DNA of 33,150 bases, from positions 1-33,150 of the forward strand of contig CABFPE010000203.1 in NCBI GenBank assembly GCA_900660155.1, written 5' to 3'. Each line of letters begins with the position of its first letter. Position 1 is the stretch's first letter. Source of the DNA: Hofstenia miamia. Lineage: Eukaryota; Xenacoelomorpha; Acoela; Hofsteniidae. The notes below the pieces were generated by a model. The model was not told the origin of the DNA and searched no databases. It saw nothing but the letters and a program-made list of their open reading frames with translations. This document shows, one piece after another, positions 1 to 10,690 of this stretch. Made by a program: the position numbers and the translations under genes.

Positions 1-22
1 ATATATATATGTATATATATAT
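1..22. repeat. TA-rich microsatellite
   Basis: The window opens in an alternating AT tract with one G interruption. Such tracts are common in AT-rich animal genomes. No other function can be read from it. Confidence 0.8.
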
Positions 23-99
23 TAGCGTTATGAATGTTTTGCTTTTTTCAATAATTAATTTCCTGGGACAAAATTAGTTGAAATTTTCTGTTTAAAACA

Positions 100-300
100 A
101 AAAAATAATAGCAATTAAAAAGAACTTTTCCAAATCAGTTCTTACCGGACAGTCTGTTAATAGAAAACTCTTAATTTACTTATATTAATTAAAAGATTAA
201 ATTCTAAACCTTTTTCCACTTGAAATAAAATAGTTTACTTTTAAAAATTTTAGAAACAACTTATTCTGTATTTACTTATTCTCTAAATTAACCATCAGTG
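100..300 (-). repeat. Fragment of dispersed repeat R, reversed
   Basis: Read on the minus strand, this stretch resembles 17,720-17,880: both contain a run close to 'TTTCAAGTGGAAAAAGG' (17,720 copy: 'TTGCTTCAAGTGGAAAAAGG'), then 'TTAATTAATATAAGT' and 'GAGTTTTCTAT'. A weaker third relative lies at 21,430-21,590. No coding potential is seen. The family is not one I can name; similarity was judged by eye. Confidence 0.55.
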
Positions 301-473
301 TGTGCATATTTATCTAATTACTGTATTTTACTCATTTACATTTTTGCGAGCATCAGTTTATTTGAATCAGCTTACTTGATAGTGTCTTTGTGTTTAGATA
401 TAATTAGAAACACTCTTCCGGCAAGCTCGTAGTATTCTTCTAATTAATATATTGTAATAGCATGCTACAAGAT

Positions 474-497
474 TATATATATATATATATATATATT
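474..497. repeat. (TA)n microsatellite
   Basis: An alternating TA tract lies next to the left side of the Tc1/mariner remnant. Tc1 elements insert at TA, and this tract may have absorbed the missing left end of that element; this is inference. Confidence 0.85.
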
Positions 498-504
498 AAA
501 AATT

Positions 505-981
505 ATAACACAGAAAGCAAGCTTAATATTTTGTGACGCCACCCTTTGCTTTTATGACATCTTCCATTCTTTTTGGCATAGTCTCTATCAAATTCTTAAG
601 CTTCTCTTGTAGTGTTGGGTCACAGTTCCAACAATGAATTTCACAGATCATTTGCTTCTTGGTGCTGATTGACTGCTTACCAACTTTCCTTTTGATAATG
701 GCTCATAAGTTTTCAATAGGGTTTAGGTCTGGACTGTTCCAATGGAAGCATGGAAGGGTGTTGATGTTGATATTTTGAAATATCATGTATTTAATTACTA
801 AAAAACAATTTTAGCCTATAATGCCTTGTAATTTGACACAATGTTGTAATAACATGAAAAACAAAGTAAGTTAAAAAAACGGTTACCTAAAATCATTAAA
901 TTGATAATTGGTAGGTAAATGTTTAGCTAAACCAAATTTCTTGATTTTTTTATGGTGTTTCTAATTTTTTGTCGCGCACTG
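505..981 (-). mobile_element. Tc1/mariner DNA transposon remnant, internally deleted
   Basis: The right edge reads 'GTGTTTCTAATTTTTTGTCG' followed by CGCACTG and then TA at 982-983. This is the outward-reading terminal repeat typical of Tc1-like elements with their TA target. The transposase end lies on the minus strand (separate entry). Between about 750 and the right terminus there is room only for a leader and not for the DNA-binding and first catalytic parts, so most of the roughly 340-residue transposase is missing. The left terminal repeat is not recognisable and may be lost in the adjoining TA tract. A dead, non-autonomous remnant. Confidence 0.85.
522..752 (-). pseudogene. Tc1-like transposase, C-terminal remnant
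   Basis: Minus-strand translation gives 'HWNSPDLNPIENL', the motif carrying the last glutamate of the DD34E catalytic triad of Tc1 transposases (family consensus W..SPDLNPIE). After an in-frame stop where the family usually has W, it continues 'AIIKRKVGK' and ends 'MPKRMEDVIKAKGGVTKY' then stop. This matches the usual Tc1 C terminus, where a helix of M..R...VI...G precedes a final KY. The protein would cut and paste the element at TA sites. Only about 75 of the usual 340 residues remain: no HTH DNA-binding region and no first two aspartates are present. Non-functional. Confidence 0.85.
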
Positions 982-1044
982 TACAATTTAGAATCAACTT
1001 TATTTACTTTTTTTATATTTATTTAAATTAAAATAGATGAAAGA

Positions 1045-1275
1045 CTGAATACCTTAGATGTCAGGATTTAGTAATCTCTTCACCAAATACTCAATATCAT
1101 AATTGATGTTGTAGACAGCTTTGTTCTAGGTCAAATTGTTAGGAATATTTATTCATTTGCACTATGATTTGTTTTGCATATAAAGAAGTTTGTACAAATG
1201 TGTTTGAAAACTAATCCAAACTACTTATATGTAATAGTAATCATTCCTTGCGAATACCCTGAATATGAAACTAAC
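1045..1275 (+). repeat. Left arm of a diverged inverted repeat (partner 3,300-3,535)
   Basis: This stretch resembles the reverse complement of 3,300-3,535. Shared runs include 'TTTGCATATAAAGAA', 'AATAGTAATCATTC' and 'CTTAGATGTC', spread over about 230 bp at roughly 75 percent identity by eye. The arms enclose a Gypsy fragment and a copy of repeat R. They could be the termini of a composite DNA element or two opposite copies of one dispersed repeat. No protein coding is seen. Confidence 0.55.
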
Positions 1276-1319
1276 AGTTCTGTGGATTGATTGAATCAGG
1301 CGATTATTAAACTTATATG

Positions 1320-2055
1320 TGTTATGGCTACTGAAGTTGGTGGGCAGAATTGGAAAGAATTAATCAAAACAATCAAATATTTTTATAGCACATTAGTTCG
1401 CTCAACATATTTTATATAAAAATTTGAGAATAAACCAGACAATGAGTATGTTAAACAGTTGTTTGCTAACCTTACCAATATACATAATATTATATGTACA
1501 AACACTAACACATCTGATAATCATCAAGAATGCAATTTTAATAGTAAGATATATGGTAAACTGCTCAGGTGGATGATAGTCTATGCCTTTATCACAACTC
1601 CATCAACTAATGCTAAACAGGCTAATAAAACTAAAACTGTTTGGTCTGGGCCTTTCACAATTAAGAAGGTTTTAGATAGCATTGCTTACATATTAAACAA
1701 AGTAAAATTCGACTATTTCAAAACCAGAAGCAAGATGTTGTAGATATTGGTGAGGTCATTTGAACAATGAAAATAAGTTTACTTTGAAAAGAGATAACAA
1801 CTCATATTACTATGAAATCCCAAATCTTGACCCAATAGGCCAGACTGTAGTAGAGAAAAAAATGTTTTACAAAAAAGTTGAAAAATACTAATTTTAAAAT
1901 TCACCCTAAGTGGGCATGTAAATTAAAAAATATGCATGATCCCGCTTAGTAGGAATTAAAGTCTAATAGTCTACTTAGGAATGAGAAATGGAAAAACAGT
2001 CTAAAGAGGTCAAAGAGTCTCACAAAGAGTCTGAAATCATTTCCCCATCACAGAG
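1320..2055 (+). mobile_element. Ty3/Gypsy fossil fragment: integrase tail and pol end
   Basis: A third, small and broken relative of elements G1 and G2. It aligns with G2 at about 27,790-28,600. The integrase GPF/Y module is visible as 'WSGPFTIKKVLDSIAYILN' near 1,640-1,700, matching 'WQGPFTIKKVLDHNTYTLN' in G2. The stretch after it parallels the acidic tail that follows integrase in G2. Neither LTR nor the rest of pol is present, and the middle is shortened relative to G2. It carries several breaks and is clearly old. Confidence 0.75.
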
Positions 2056-2154
2056 TAACATGTTGATCCCTCAGCATGCCACACAGAAAAGCAGAAATTT
2101 ATTCAGCACCAGCACAAAATCATTTTATTTAAAACCAGAGGAGAAATCCTTTAA

Positions 2155-2830
2155 TATTTTCAACTCAGATGCTCAGTGTATTGTTTTCCTCTCCAACAAT
2201 GTATGTGGGACTATTAAATAGCAGATTTTGCTAGTAGTGATTAGTTTCAATTTACTAGAGTTACATCAAACTCTATTGTTGAATGTCATATTCTCTTTTA
2301 TCTGTGCAGAAGGTGGACTATTCAACTGTGCTGCTGTTTCCATGCTTAGTTTTACTTTGCCAAACAAAGAATTCAGTGGTTACCAAATAAAGGTTTTCAA
2401 ATTGAATTCAATTTAGTGAAGTTAAATGATGCCTACTGTTTTAGTTTCTAGTTATATGAAGCAATCACCATAAGTTCTCAGTAATAAGAATCATTTTTAA
2501 GAGTAGCTGCTCATTTAGACTGTGGTGTTCTACTTTTAGAATTTCAGGAAGATGTAAATTTGAACTGTGGTGGTCACATTTACATTGACAGTTGGCAACA
2601 GAAGGATTGCTAGATCTACATGATTACAATTGAGTTTATGGTTGTGAAAATTGATGTAGCTCAGCTCTAGACTTAACTATTTCTTATATGAAAACTACTA
2701 TACTTAGATTTCATCTCTTGTCTTCATTGGCAATGTTTCTCACAAAGATGGCTTCCATGAGAAGTAGATATACAAACAAAGAGAGACCCCATCACAGGTT
2801 GTTGGTTGATGTGTTTTATTTGCAATCTCA
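2155..2830 (+). repeat. Copy of dispersed repeat R (uninterrupted)
   Basis: This stretch parallels 18,150-18,327 followed directly by 20,520-20,700 and 21,170-21,350. Shared landmarks are 'AGAGTTACATCAAA' at about 2,258 and 18,240, 'AGTGGTTACCAAATAAAGG' at about 2,372 against 'GCAGTTACCAAAAAATGG' at 20,560, and a 'CTAGACTT' block near 2,667 and 21,181. Because it lacks transposon B, it is the empty-site version of the locus at 18.3 kb. No convincing reading frame; short open stretches here look like chance. Family unknown. Confidence 0.6.
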
Positions 2831-3299
2831 TCTTAGAGTTATCTCTAATCCTATTTGCCATATTAATGTTGAACTATATGTTAATGTACTTGTTTAACCT
2901 TACATTTGTCAGTTATCAGTAAATGAAGTAAGTTCATTATACTTTACCATACCAATATCTAATAAATTCAGATTAATTTATTATAGCCTAATCCTAGTGG
3001 AGTTGCTTTTTATCTAATTTATATGAAGAAAAATGACAAGGATCTTTATATGGTCTCTTGACCAGAGATGCTGACTTATTTAAGAACATATTCTTAAACT
3101 CAAGCAATTAGTGTTTACCATAAAATCATTTAAACAAATTAGTCAATCTTTATTTACTCATTTAATCAAAAACATCTTCAAGTAAAAAATTCTTAAGCAT
3201 TTAATAAACAACCAAACTACTCTTTTTACTTATTTAGGAGTAAACATTTAATAGTTCAAAGAAGATAAAGAACAAAACTATTTTTATTTCTTCATTTGA

Positions 3300-3535
3300 T
3301 TTAGTTAATATTTGAAACTGGGCATTTGCAAAGAATGATTACTATTGCATGTAAATAATCTTGATTAATTTTCAAATACATTTCTTTATATGCAAAATGA
3401 TATGATATTGAAAGCAAATAAAAACTCCTATCAATCTAACCTAAGCAAAGGATTCGATTTGACTGCAACTCCAATGGTGATGTTGAGAATTTCATAAAGC
3501 AATTAATAATCACAGACATCTAAGCATAGGTGGCA
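3300..3535 (-). repeat. Right arm of the diverged inverted repeat (partner 1,045-1,275)
   Basis: This is the inverted counterpart of 1,045-1,275, seen by reading it in reverse complement. The stretch between the R copy and this arm (about 2,830-3,300) is AT-rich with no recognisable feature. Confidence 0.55.
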
Positions 3536-3761
3536 CATACATGTAAGCAAGGCAAGCAGTGCTTGTCCAATAATTTTTTAATAAATGAATTTCTTTCTTA
3601 ATTGTATGAATTTATATCTATACAAATGTAAAAAGTGTAAATTGTTTGCACTAAAACAATATTCAAGAATCAAATATATATGAATGGAGTATAGGACATA
3701 ATTCATTACTAATTGCTTTAAAATGAATTAAATGATTGTGCCCCAGTAAGCAGATGCCTTA

Positions 3762-3859
3762 ATGCTGTACCTATTGTACCCAGAGTGACTCTACATTTCA
3801 TGGTTAAGTTATGCTGTACCTATTGTACCCAGAGTGACTCTATATTTCATGGTTAAGTT
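3762..3859. repeat. 49-bp tandem duplication at the 3' LTR edge of G1
   Basis: Two adjoining 49-bp units (3,762-3,810 and 3,811-3,859) differ at one position. Each contains, reversed, the TGTAGAGTC-like start of the LTR plus the adjoining end of the internal region. The duplication therefore covers the LTR/internal boundary of G1. Confidence 0.9.
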
Positions 3860-6800
3860 TGTGGTAGAAGTTGGACAGTGGTACCCGACAATAACTTTTG
3901 TGTCTCCTCCACCATTTCAGCTGCTAGAATGTCATCCCAGGATGAGACTTCAGCGTATTTGGGTGGCCTAGTAATCTGCATCAGGGTCTCTCTCTGCATG
4001 ACAGGTTCATTGCAGAGACAGAACAATTTGATCTCAGGCAGGCAGGAGCTAATAGCGCAGTTTCTTTTCAAGTTGTTGAGCCTCCTTGTAAAAGTATTGT
4101 AAAAACATTTGTATAGCTGGAGACCTTTTAAAGTGATCATGAGCATCATGAGTGCGTTGGTGTCTGAAGTATGAGCATCTTATGCGCTGATCCAGGTATT
4201 AGGTTAGAATTGCATAAACACCTCTTGCAGCAATCCCATCTGGGTAGCATGGTCCATAGAAAGTGAACAATACTCGTTGACTTGTTGGAGCACCATATCT
4301 TCCAGGTCAGCTGTTTTGGCTTGTAGCATTGTAATAATTTTGATCTGTTTGGTAACATTGTAATAGCATGTTATGGTTTCTACATTATTTATCCACATCA
4401 TGTCACCTGATGCTTGGAACAAAATGAGGACACGTGGATCTAAAGTTGTGATTTTACTGTGAATTTTCTGTAGTTGGGTTGATATTGGCTGCCCTTTCTG
4501 GAAAATGTCCTTAATGGTTAGTTTCCCATCAATGTAAATGCACTTGGGATTTCCACCTTCTATTAGGGTATCCTGTGTCTTCTTATACTCTTTCATTTGC
4601 ATAGCTTTCATGATCTCAGCTGTGGTGGACATGTAATTGATTTGTCAGAGAGGTGGGCTAATACTTTCTTGTGTCCTTTCTTCACTCTCCAGGATGGTAG
4701 AATTAATGGTGTCATGAGGCATGGTGGAGGTATGCAGAGTAAGTTGTTCTTCTCAGCATTTGTCTCAACTTGTTCAAACTTGACCTTCCTTTTCAGTGTA
4801 GCTGTTCCAATTGTAACAATGTAGTTAATCTTGGCTTCTTTAATTGTATCCCACAACGTGCTTCTTAGGCCACATTCGCGAAGCTTGGCAATTTGTGCAT
4901 TGGAAATTTAGAGTTGATATGTTGTGCATTCTATGTCCAAGGCTATTTGTTGCCAGACAATTGTAGAAGCACTAGTTCTTCTTTTGTGAACATTTTGGTG
5001 AGGCACCACTTCATGAGACCCAATATGTTGCTGTTTCAGTTGCTCTCAATAACACTGTTGGTGATGGAGAATTTTTCAACAAACTCTTCTGAATGGTGCT
5101 CAATGGTAAGGATGTGCTCATCCTCAGTAATAGACCAAGCAGGCATAGGTATTGGAGAGATTGCAGCACCAGAGAATTTCTGTAAGTTGACAGCCTCAAT
5201 GAGGGCCTTAGTTCTGGGTGAAACTTCAATAGCCAAACAAGATAATAACTTGGTAAAACTGCTCTGGGGAGTGCATTGTCTCTTCTATTATGGTAAGCAG
5301 AATGATTTTGCCGTCTTTCACTGTATGCCTTCTGGTTTGTGCAATTTTGTTGCAGCTGCTTTCAGGATAATTCATCTTCTCAAGGTTAAAGAGAATCACA
5401 GTTTTCATTTGCACCTCGTAATGGTTGACCAGCTCTAGAAACTGCTGCATAGACCCAGGCTCTCATTGAATAAGGCAGCTTGTACACTGGGAGAAAGTGA
5501 AGCTAACATGGATGTCAGTGACTGAGGCTAGGCCAGGCAGATTGATGTTGATAGACCTGAGAGTCTGAGCATGAATGGCAGTGTCTATAATAAGCCTTGT
5601 ATCTACAGCAAGGCAATGTGTGGGAATTTTCTTGCATAGCAAGAGATCAGTGTAAATCAATTTAGTGATCAAGATGATGTTGTAGCATCATCCAATAATA
5701 AAACAGAAATAAGCTGCAAAATGTTGCAGAAGAACTAAGATCGAAAAAAAAGTGATTAAAAAAATATTATGATTAAATCAAGTGTGATTATTTCAGTTTG
5801 ATTTTGTATATTGCAACTAAGAAAATAACATGTGTCGAAAAAGAGATAATTGTATCTGTTGATAAAACGTTTTCAACAAATTGTTGCTTACATTATTTTT
5901 AGCCGCCATCTTGGCAGACATTTAAATTTAAATTGACAGGTACTTCTCTTCAAATTGCTATAAATACGATTAAAACTATTGTAAGCATTAATAAAGAATT
6001 TTACTTAGAATTCTTATTATTTCATCTTATCAATGGTTTGATTATTAATACAATGTTGAGCTAATCAAGGGGTGTTTAGTAGTGGTCTGGATCCATCACA
6101 GGGAATGATTCAAGGGTCTCTGTGCCAGATCATGAAAGTGCACTTAAGTTAGGTATAGGGGTTTTTCTCTCAATTAGCTGACTAGCATTTCCAACTACAT
6201 GTATTAGATAATTAACTTTCAACAAATGGTTGGATAACCAAACCTTAGGGATTATACTAATATATTTTCAGATCCAAATTAAGTGACCTATAATTGGCCA
6301 ATAACGACCTTACATGTAGCAATTATAAATGTAAGTTAGGCAGTTGTTTGATATTTGTTTATTTAATAAAGCCAATATATTTTGGTAATGGCTACATGTA
6401 ATATTGAATGAACAACTAGTGACAGTTTCTGGTTGCAAGTAGATATAACACTTTCACACAATAGAGATTAAGTTGAGTTGTGTCATGCCTTGAGTAAGCA
6501 CTGAGCTAATGTAAGGTACACATAAGCTATCTTGATTGAGCTGAGAGGTGGCACTCAAGCATTGGAAGGAACGGTGAAATTGGATGTGGAGATCCACTTC
6601 AGGCAGATGCCCACTGAAAGATCAATGCAGAGGTTACCACTTTGGTTTGTCACCTAAACAGTGAATAGTTAATTATGATTACATAGTGTAATAGAAGAAA
6701 CTAAGCAAGCAGTAATGTTTAGTAAATCCTTACCCGCAATAACACAGTCAATGTTACAAGGTAGCAGTGAATCAACAGTGATAAAGCCTGGTAGAGGATG

Positions 6801-7600
6801 TTACAATGTTAGTGTGGTATATGCTAATGGGCTGATAGCAGTTGCTGTACAGGATTTTGAAGTTTTCCATTCAAAAGTGGAGATTCTCAACTTGCTCAGT
6901 ATCTCATCCTGGCACTCCTCCTTGAGGAACATAATGAGGCAAATGTCCTTGACCTTAGCAATCTAGTAAGCAATCTCAATCTTCTCCATGATTTTCAGTT
7001 GGTTTACCTCACCTACTCACAGGAAATAAATGATAAGGAGGTTCTCAAAATCAATGTTGACAAACTCAAATTTCTGTATCAACTTCTTGCTGTTGAGGAG
7101 CTGGCATAAGTGGGAGAGTTTGAAGTCCTTTTCAAACATGGTATGCACAGTACTCTTTAATCCACCATGCATTTTCAAGTCATACCAAATAATCATATTG
7201 ATAACAAACAGAATGACGTCTATGGAGCAGGTTAATGATTTGGTGTTGTAGGTCAATCTCAACTTATTCTTCATCTCTTTGGACAAGTTATCTCAGACAA
7301 AACTAACAGCTTTAGGGGTTGCTATAAAATACAAGTGAAGTACCTTGTCTCCAACTTTAGATGTTTTTCTTAGGCTTTCTTCTGTCTTATTTGAATGTAC
7401 ACTAGAGGAAGTGTGTGACAAAGGACCAAGACTAGAGGAGGTTTTTGAGTCACTATGGGATGGTTGGGTATTATTAGCACTAACACTAGCAAAAGGCACT
7501 CTTAACTTACTCAACTCCTCAGGTTCCCACAGAGAGTATTGTCTCCCTGCATAGTCATCTGAGGTGTACTCCCAAGGAGAGTGTTGTCTCCCCAAGTAGT
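3850..7600 (-). pseudogene. G1 post-integrase coding region (third region), fossil
   Basis: The region lies between integrase and the 3' LTR and is interrupted by the insert at 5,693-6,825. It is recognisably related to 28,600-31,810 of G2 along its whole length. Examples: 'FVNIDFENLLIIYFL' against 'CVNIDFQNLLFIYFL'; 'PRVLILFQASGDMMWINN' against 'PRVLILFQAAGNLMWVNN'; 'VQLLPQT' against 'LQLLSEN' at the very end. I recognise no known family: no clear signal peptide, membrane anchor or furin-type site that would mark an envelope. Near 7,530-7,595 a short motif (GRQHSPWE / GRQYSLWE) occurs twice, in the place where G2 has its basic tandem repeat. Broken in many places. Confidence 0.75.
5693..6825. 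mobile_element. Unrelated insert inside G1, type unknown
   Basis: When G1 is compared with G2, similarity stops near 5,693 and resumes near 6,825, so about 1.1 kb was added. The left half contains 'GCTATAAATACG' (near 5,960) and an AATAAAG-type signal (near 5,990), resembling the promoter and poly(A) arrangement of an LTR or another Pol II unit. The GCCGCCATCTTGG block near 5,902 is unusually CpG-rich for this neighbourhood. I see no transposase, no long open frame and no clear terminal repeats or target duplication. It could be a solo LTR of another family plus extra sequence, or a non-autonomous DNA element. Confidence 0.5.
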
Positions 7601-7649
7601 GGCGTGGTCTGCAATCAGAATCCTCAGCTTGGTGTGGGGATGCTTCTCA

Positions 7650-9330
7650 TCTCCTCACTTCATTTCTCAGGTTGGGTCGTCATCACACATTTCTTCTGGT
7701 GGGCAGTTGATTCTCAGTTTGTTTCATCTATTCAGCTTGGTTACTAAACATAGAGATTAAATTAAGTTCCCAATCTTGGGTATTTAACTGATCTAAATAC
7801 TCTTGGTCTCTAACTCTATGTCTAGGCAAAATACAAGTAGCAGTAATGCTACCACTATTACCAAGGTTACTATCATATTCAACCTCAGTGAGGTCATCTT
7901 CCTCACATTCAGTGAGGTTATCATAAGTCTCAAATTCATTTACTTTGTCATTAATGAGTGAAAACTTGCTATTAGGGTCAATGATGACATTATTGATGTC
8001 CTTAACAGCTTGCTTGAGTCATTGAAAGTGGGCAACTCTCCTGTTATTTAATAAATACTTGTGGTGATCTAACACTTTAGTTACAACAAACAGACCCTGC
8101 CAATTAGTGGCAAGTTTTCATACTTGATTAGTATCAGTGACTTGGTGAGGGAATTAGGTGGAAACCTTGTTGCCTTGTTTATGAGGCTCATCACATAATT
8201 TATGATAAAGTTTCATGACGGCAGACAACAGATTGGTTGGTATTCTGACAGATAGTGAGGTGCACTTCCTGAGGTTCATGCAGCATGTGATTTACAAAAT
8301 TCTCCAAAGTAGGTTCATTATAATCCAGAAACATAATAGAGAAAGGCATACTCACTTTTCAACCAAACATTGCCTTGAAGGGGCTGACCTTTGTTGTGGA
8401 ATGGACTGTGGTGTTATAGAAATACTCCATGGCTTCAATGACTCACTTCCAATTCTGACCACTGCTCAGGCAAGGGCAACTCTGATCAACTTGATGACAG
8501 TGTTGTTGAGCCTTTCTACAACACCTTTCAACTGCTGGTGGTATGCAGTAGTAAATTAGTGAAGAATTTTGAGCTCTTTGGTAAGGGTCTCCATAAGGTT
8601 GTCATCAAACTCAGAACCATGATCAGATACTAGGTGCTCCATTGGCCCAAGCTTGAGTATCCATTCCTTAACAATTTTTTCTCTGATGACCTTGGCAGTG
8701 GTACTGTAGAGGGGGATGAGGTGGGCATATTTGGTAAAGTGATCAATTAGTACCAAGAGGTACTGATGTTTCTCATCATCACATGAGAGTTTTTCCAGGT
8801 CCATGTGGATGACATTGTTTGTGTGTTCAGCTGCCTGGCTATGTAGCTCAGTTCTTTGTTCCAGAAAGTGTCTGGCCCCTTGGAGCAGGCAGGTCATGCA
8901 CTTATTGATGACATCTTGAATGGTGGCTCAGATGCTGATTGTAACATATCTAGCATTGAATGTACATTCAGTTTGGATAATGGCTAAGTGGCCTTTCTTA
9001 TGAATTTTATGGACCAAGTTCCTCTTGAAGTATTCAGGGATAGCTAGTTTGTTGTTCTGACTCTTGGCATATAGTATGCCAGCATCTGTCTGTCTTCAGT
9101 TATATTGCTGGAAGTAACAATTGACAATGGGATTGAGAGTGTGGTTTGTATTTTGCAATTTCACGATGATCTCAGATAGCACTTTGTTATGCTGTTGATG
9201 TGATAAGATTTCTGCTTCAGTGACTTCCTCTTTGACAAGAATTGGGAGGATAGCTTTTCCATGGTAATTGGCAATTATTTCAGGAAGGTGTTCATACTTG
9301 TTAAGAGGAATAAATCTGAAGGGCACCTTC
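7650..9330 (-). pseudogene. G1 integrase region, fossil
   Basis: The integrase core is recognisable around 8,560-8,900 on the minus strand: 'IHMDLEKLS' (first aspartate block), 'LLVLIDHFTKYAHLIPL' and 'LVSDHGSEFDDN' (second aspartate block), matching G2. Downstream in the element, at about 7,700-8,550, is the C-terminal region that in G2 bears the GPF/Y module and an acidic tail. Upstream, at about 8,900-9,330, lies the N-terminal zinc-binding region with its linker to RNase H. In life it would insert the cDNA into host DNA. Broken; non-functional. Confidence 0.85.
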
Positions 9331-9840
9331 TCACCTAGTGGTTTCCTGAGGTAATGCTCATAACTGGGGAGTGCAATCCAGTAATCTGCATTGATGTGTA
9401 GTCTCCCTGGACAATGTTGAATAGAAAATGTAAAATTATTCAGATATTTGATCCAGTGGGCAACTATGTTGGATCTGTCCCTAGAAAACTTTTTAAGCCA
9501 AGCTAGTGTGGAATTGTTGGTTCATAATGTGAAATTATGGCCAAGAATAAAGAAGTGGAATTTCTTTAAGCTTTCCACCACCACTAACATCTTGGATTTA
9601 GTGCTGCCATAGTTCTGCTCAGCATTCCTGAGTTTTCTGCTAAAACACTGAATCAGGCTCTCAATGTCATTGATGACCTGACTCAGCACTCTGCTGATTA
9701 CAACCAAGCTGGCATCACAATCAACAATGAACTCTTTCAAGTAGTCTGGTGTGTTGAGGCTATTCATTTTCTCAGTTCCTTCTTGATGGAGTCAAGCTCT
9801 TCTTGCTCAGCCCATGTCCACTTGAACTCCACACTGCACT
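9330..9840 (-). pseudogene. G1 RNase H region, fossil
   Basis: The minus strand reads 'LNTPDYLKEFIVDCDASL' near 9,715-9,765, the start of the Ty3/Gypsy RNase H fold with its first catalytic aspartate. The fold continues with 'FSRKLRNAEQNYGSTKSKML' and 'ALVESLKKFRYFILG'-like sequence (here VVESLKKFHFFILG). It parallels G2 at about 26,520-26,950. RNase H degrades the RNA strand during reverse transcription. It is positioned between the reverse transcriptase and integrase regions, the standard order. Broken. Confidence 0.88.
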
Positions 9841-9879
9841 GCAACAAGTTAGAAATGTTTTATTTGCCAGCTCTGGTAT

Positions 9880-10690
9880 GAAGGCATCATAATAATTCAA
9901 AAAGCCCACAAGTTGTTGGATGTCCTTACAGGACTGCAGAGTCTTGATTCATTCTAGATGATCTTTTGCATCATTCTTGATGGAGATGTGACCAGCCTCA
10001 ATAACCCTTCCAAGGAAGGTAACACGTGGCTGAAGGAGAGTGCACTTATTTCCATTGACATTGAGGCCAGACTTGTACAAGATAGTAAGGGTTCTACCAA
10101 GCCTTTCCAAGTGCTCAGCAAAGGTGTTGCTGGTCATGAGAATATCATCCATGTATGTGGTAATTCCTGGCTCTAATACATTTGCACTGTTCCAAAGCAC
10201 ATGAGTAACATAGTGTTGGAATGTGCTGGGGGCATTGCAGAGCTCAAAAGCCATATACTTCCATTCAAAAAGGCCATATGGAGTTATGAAGGTAGTCTTT
10301 GGGATGTTGGTGGGCTTCATGGGCACCTGTCAGTATGCTTTGCAAAGATTGAGGCAGGAAAACAGTTGTTATTGACTGGCATCATACAGGAGATCTTTGA
10401 TACACAGAAGAGGATACACGTCTTTCACAGTTGTGTCATTCAATTTTCTAAAATCAATACATAGGCAGTACTTATCACCCTGCCTGATGAAGACAGTGGA
10501 CACTGTGTACAGGCTGTTGCTGCCTTGTATTATACCACTCTCTATTAGATTGCTTAAGATTCTTTCATATTCCTCTCAGAGATTCTCTGGTACTCTTCTA
10601 ATGGGAAGACAATCAGGCAATCATGCTTAGTTTCAATGGTGTGTTGTTTGTTGATGGCTTGACCTATGCTAATTGAGCTGTAATTAAAGA
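9880..10690 (-). pseudogene. G1 reverse transcriptase region, fossil
   Basis: Diagnostic Ty3/Gypsy motifs are visible on the minus strand: 'PKTTFITPYGLFEWKYMAFE' followed by 'LCNAPSTFQHYV' (fingers/palm motifs), and 'TTYMDDILMTSN' carrying the catalytic YxDD box near 10,150. They are followed by 'CTLLQPRVTFLGRVIEAGHI', the thumb-side motif that normally ends the domain. The G2 counterpart is about 25,590-26,340. A simple (GA)n tract sits just upstream at about 10,711-10,728. Broken. Confidence 0.9.

Noticed and set aside
2688-2897. Open frame in repeat R as a host exon
   Set aside because: The related R copy near 21.2 kb does not keep the frame, and no splice or protein motif supports it.
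3547-3575. hAT-type terminus (CAGTGCTTG-like) near 3,555
   Set aside because: No partner inverted repeat or 8-bp duplication was found nearby; the motif is too short to call.
3762-3859. CRISPR-like or satellite array
   Set aside because: Only two adjoining units without spacers, explained as a local duplication across an LTR edge.
4893-5438. Long plus-strand open frame over G1
   Set aside because: It is the opposite-strand shadow of the G1 third region, whose minus-strand protein blocks match G2.
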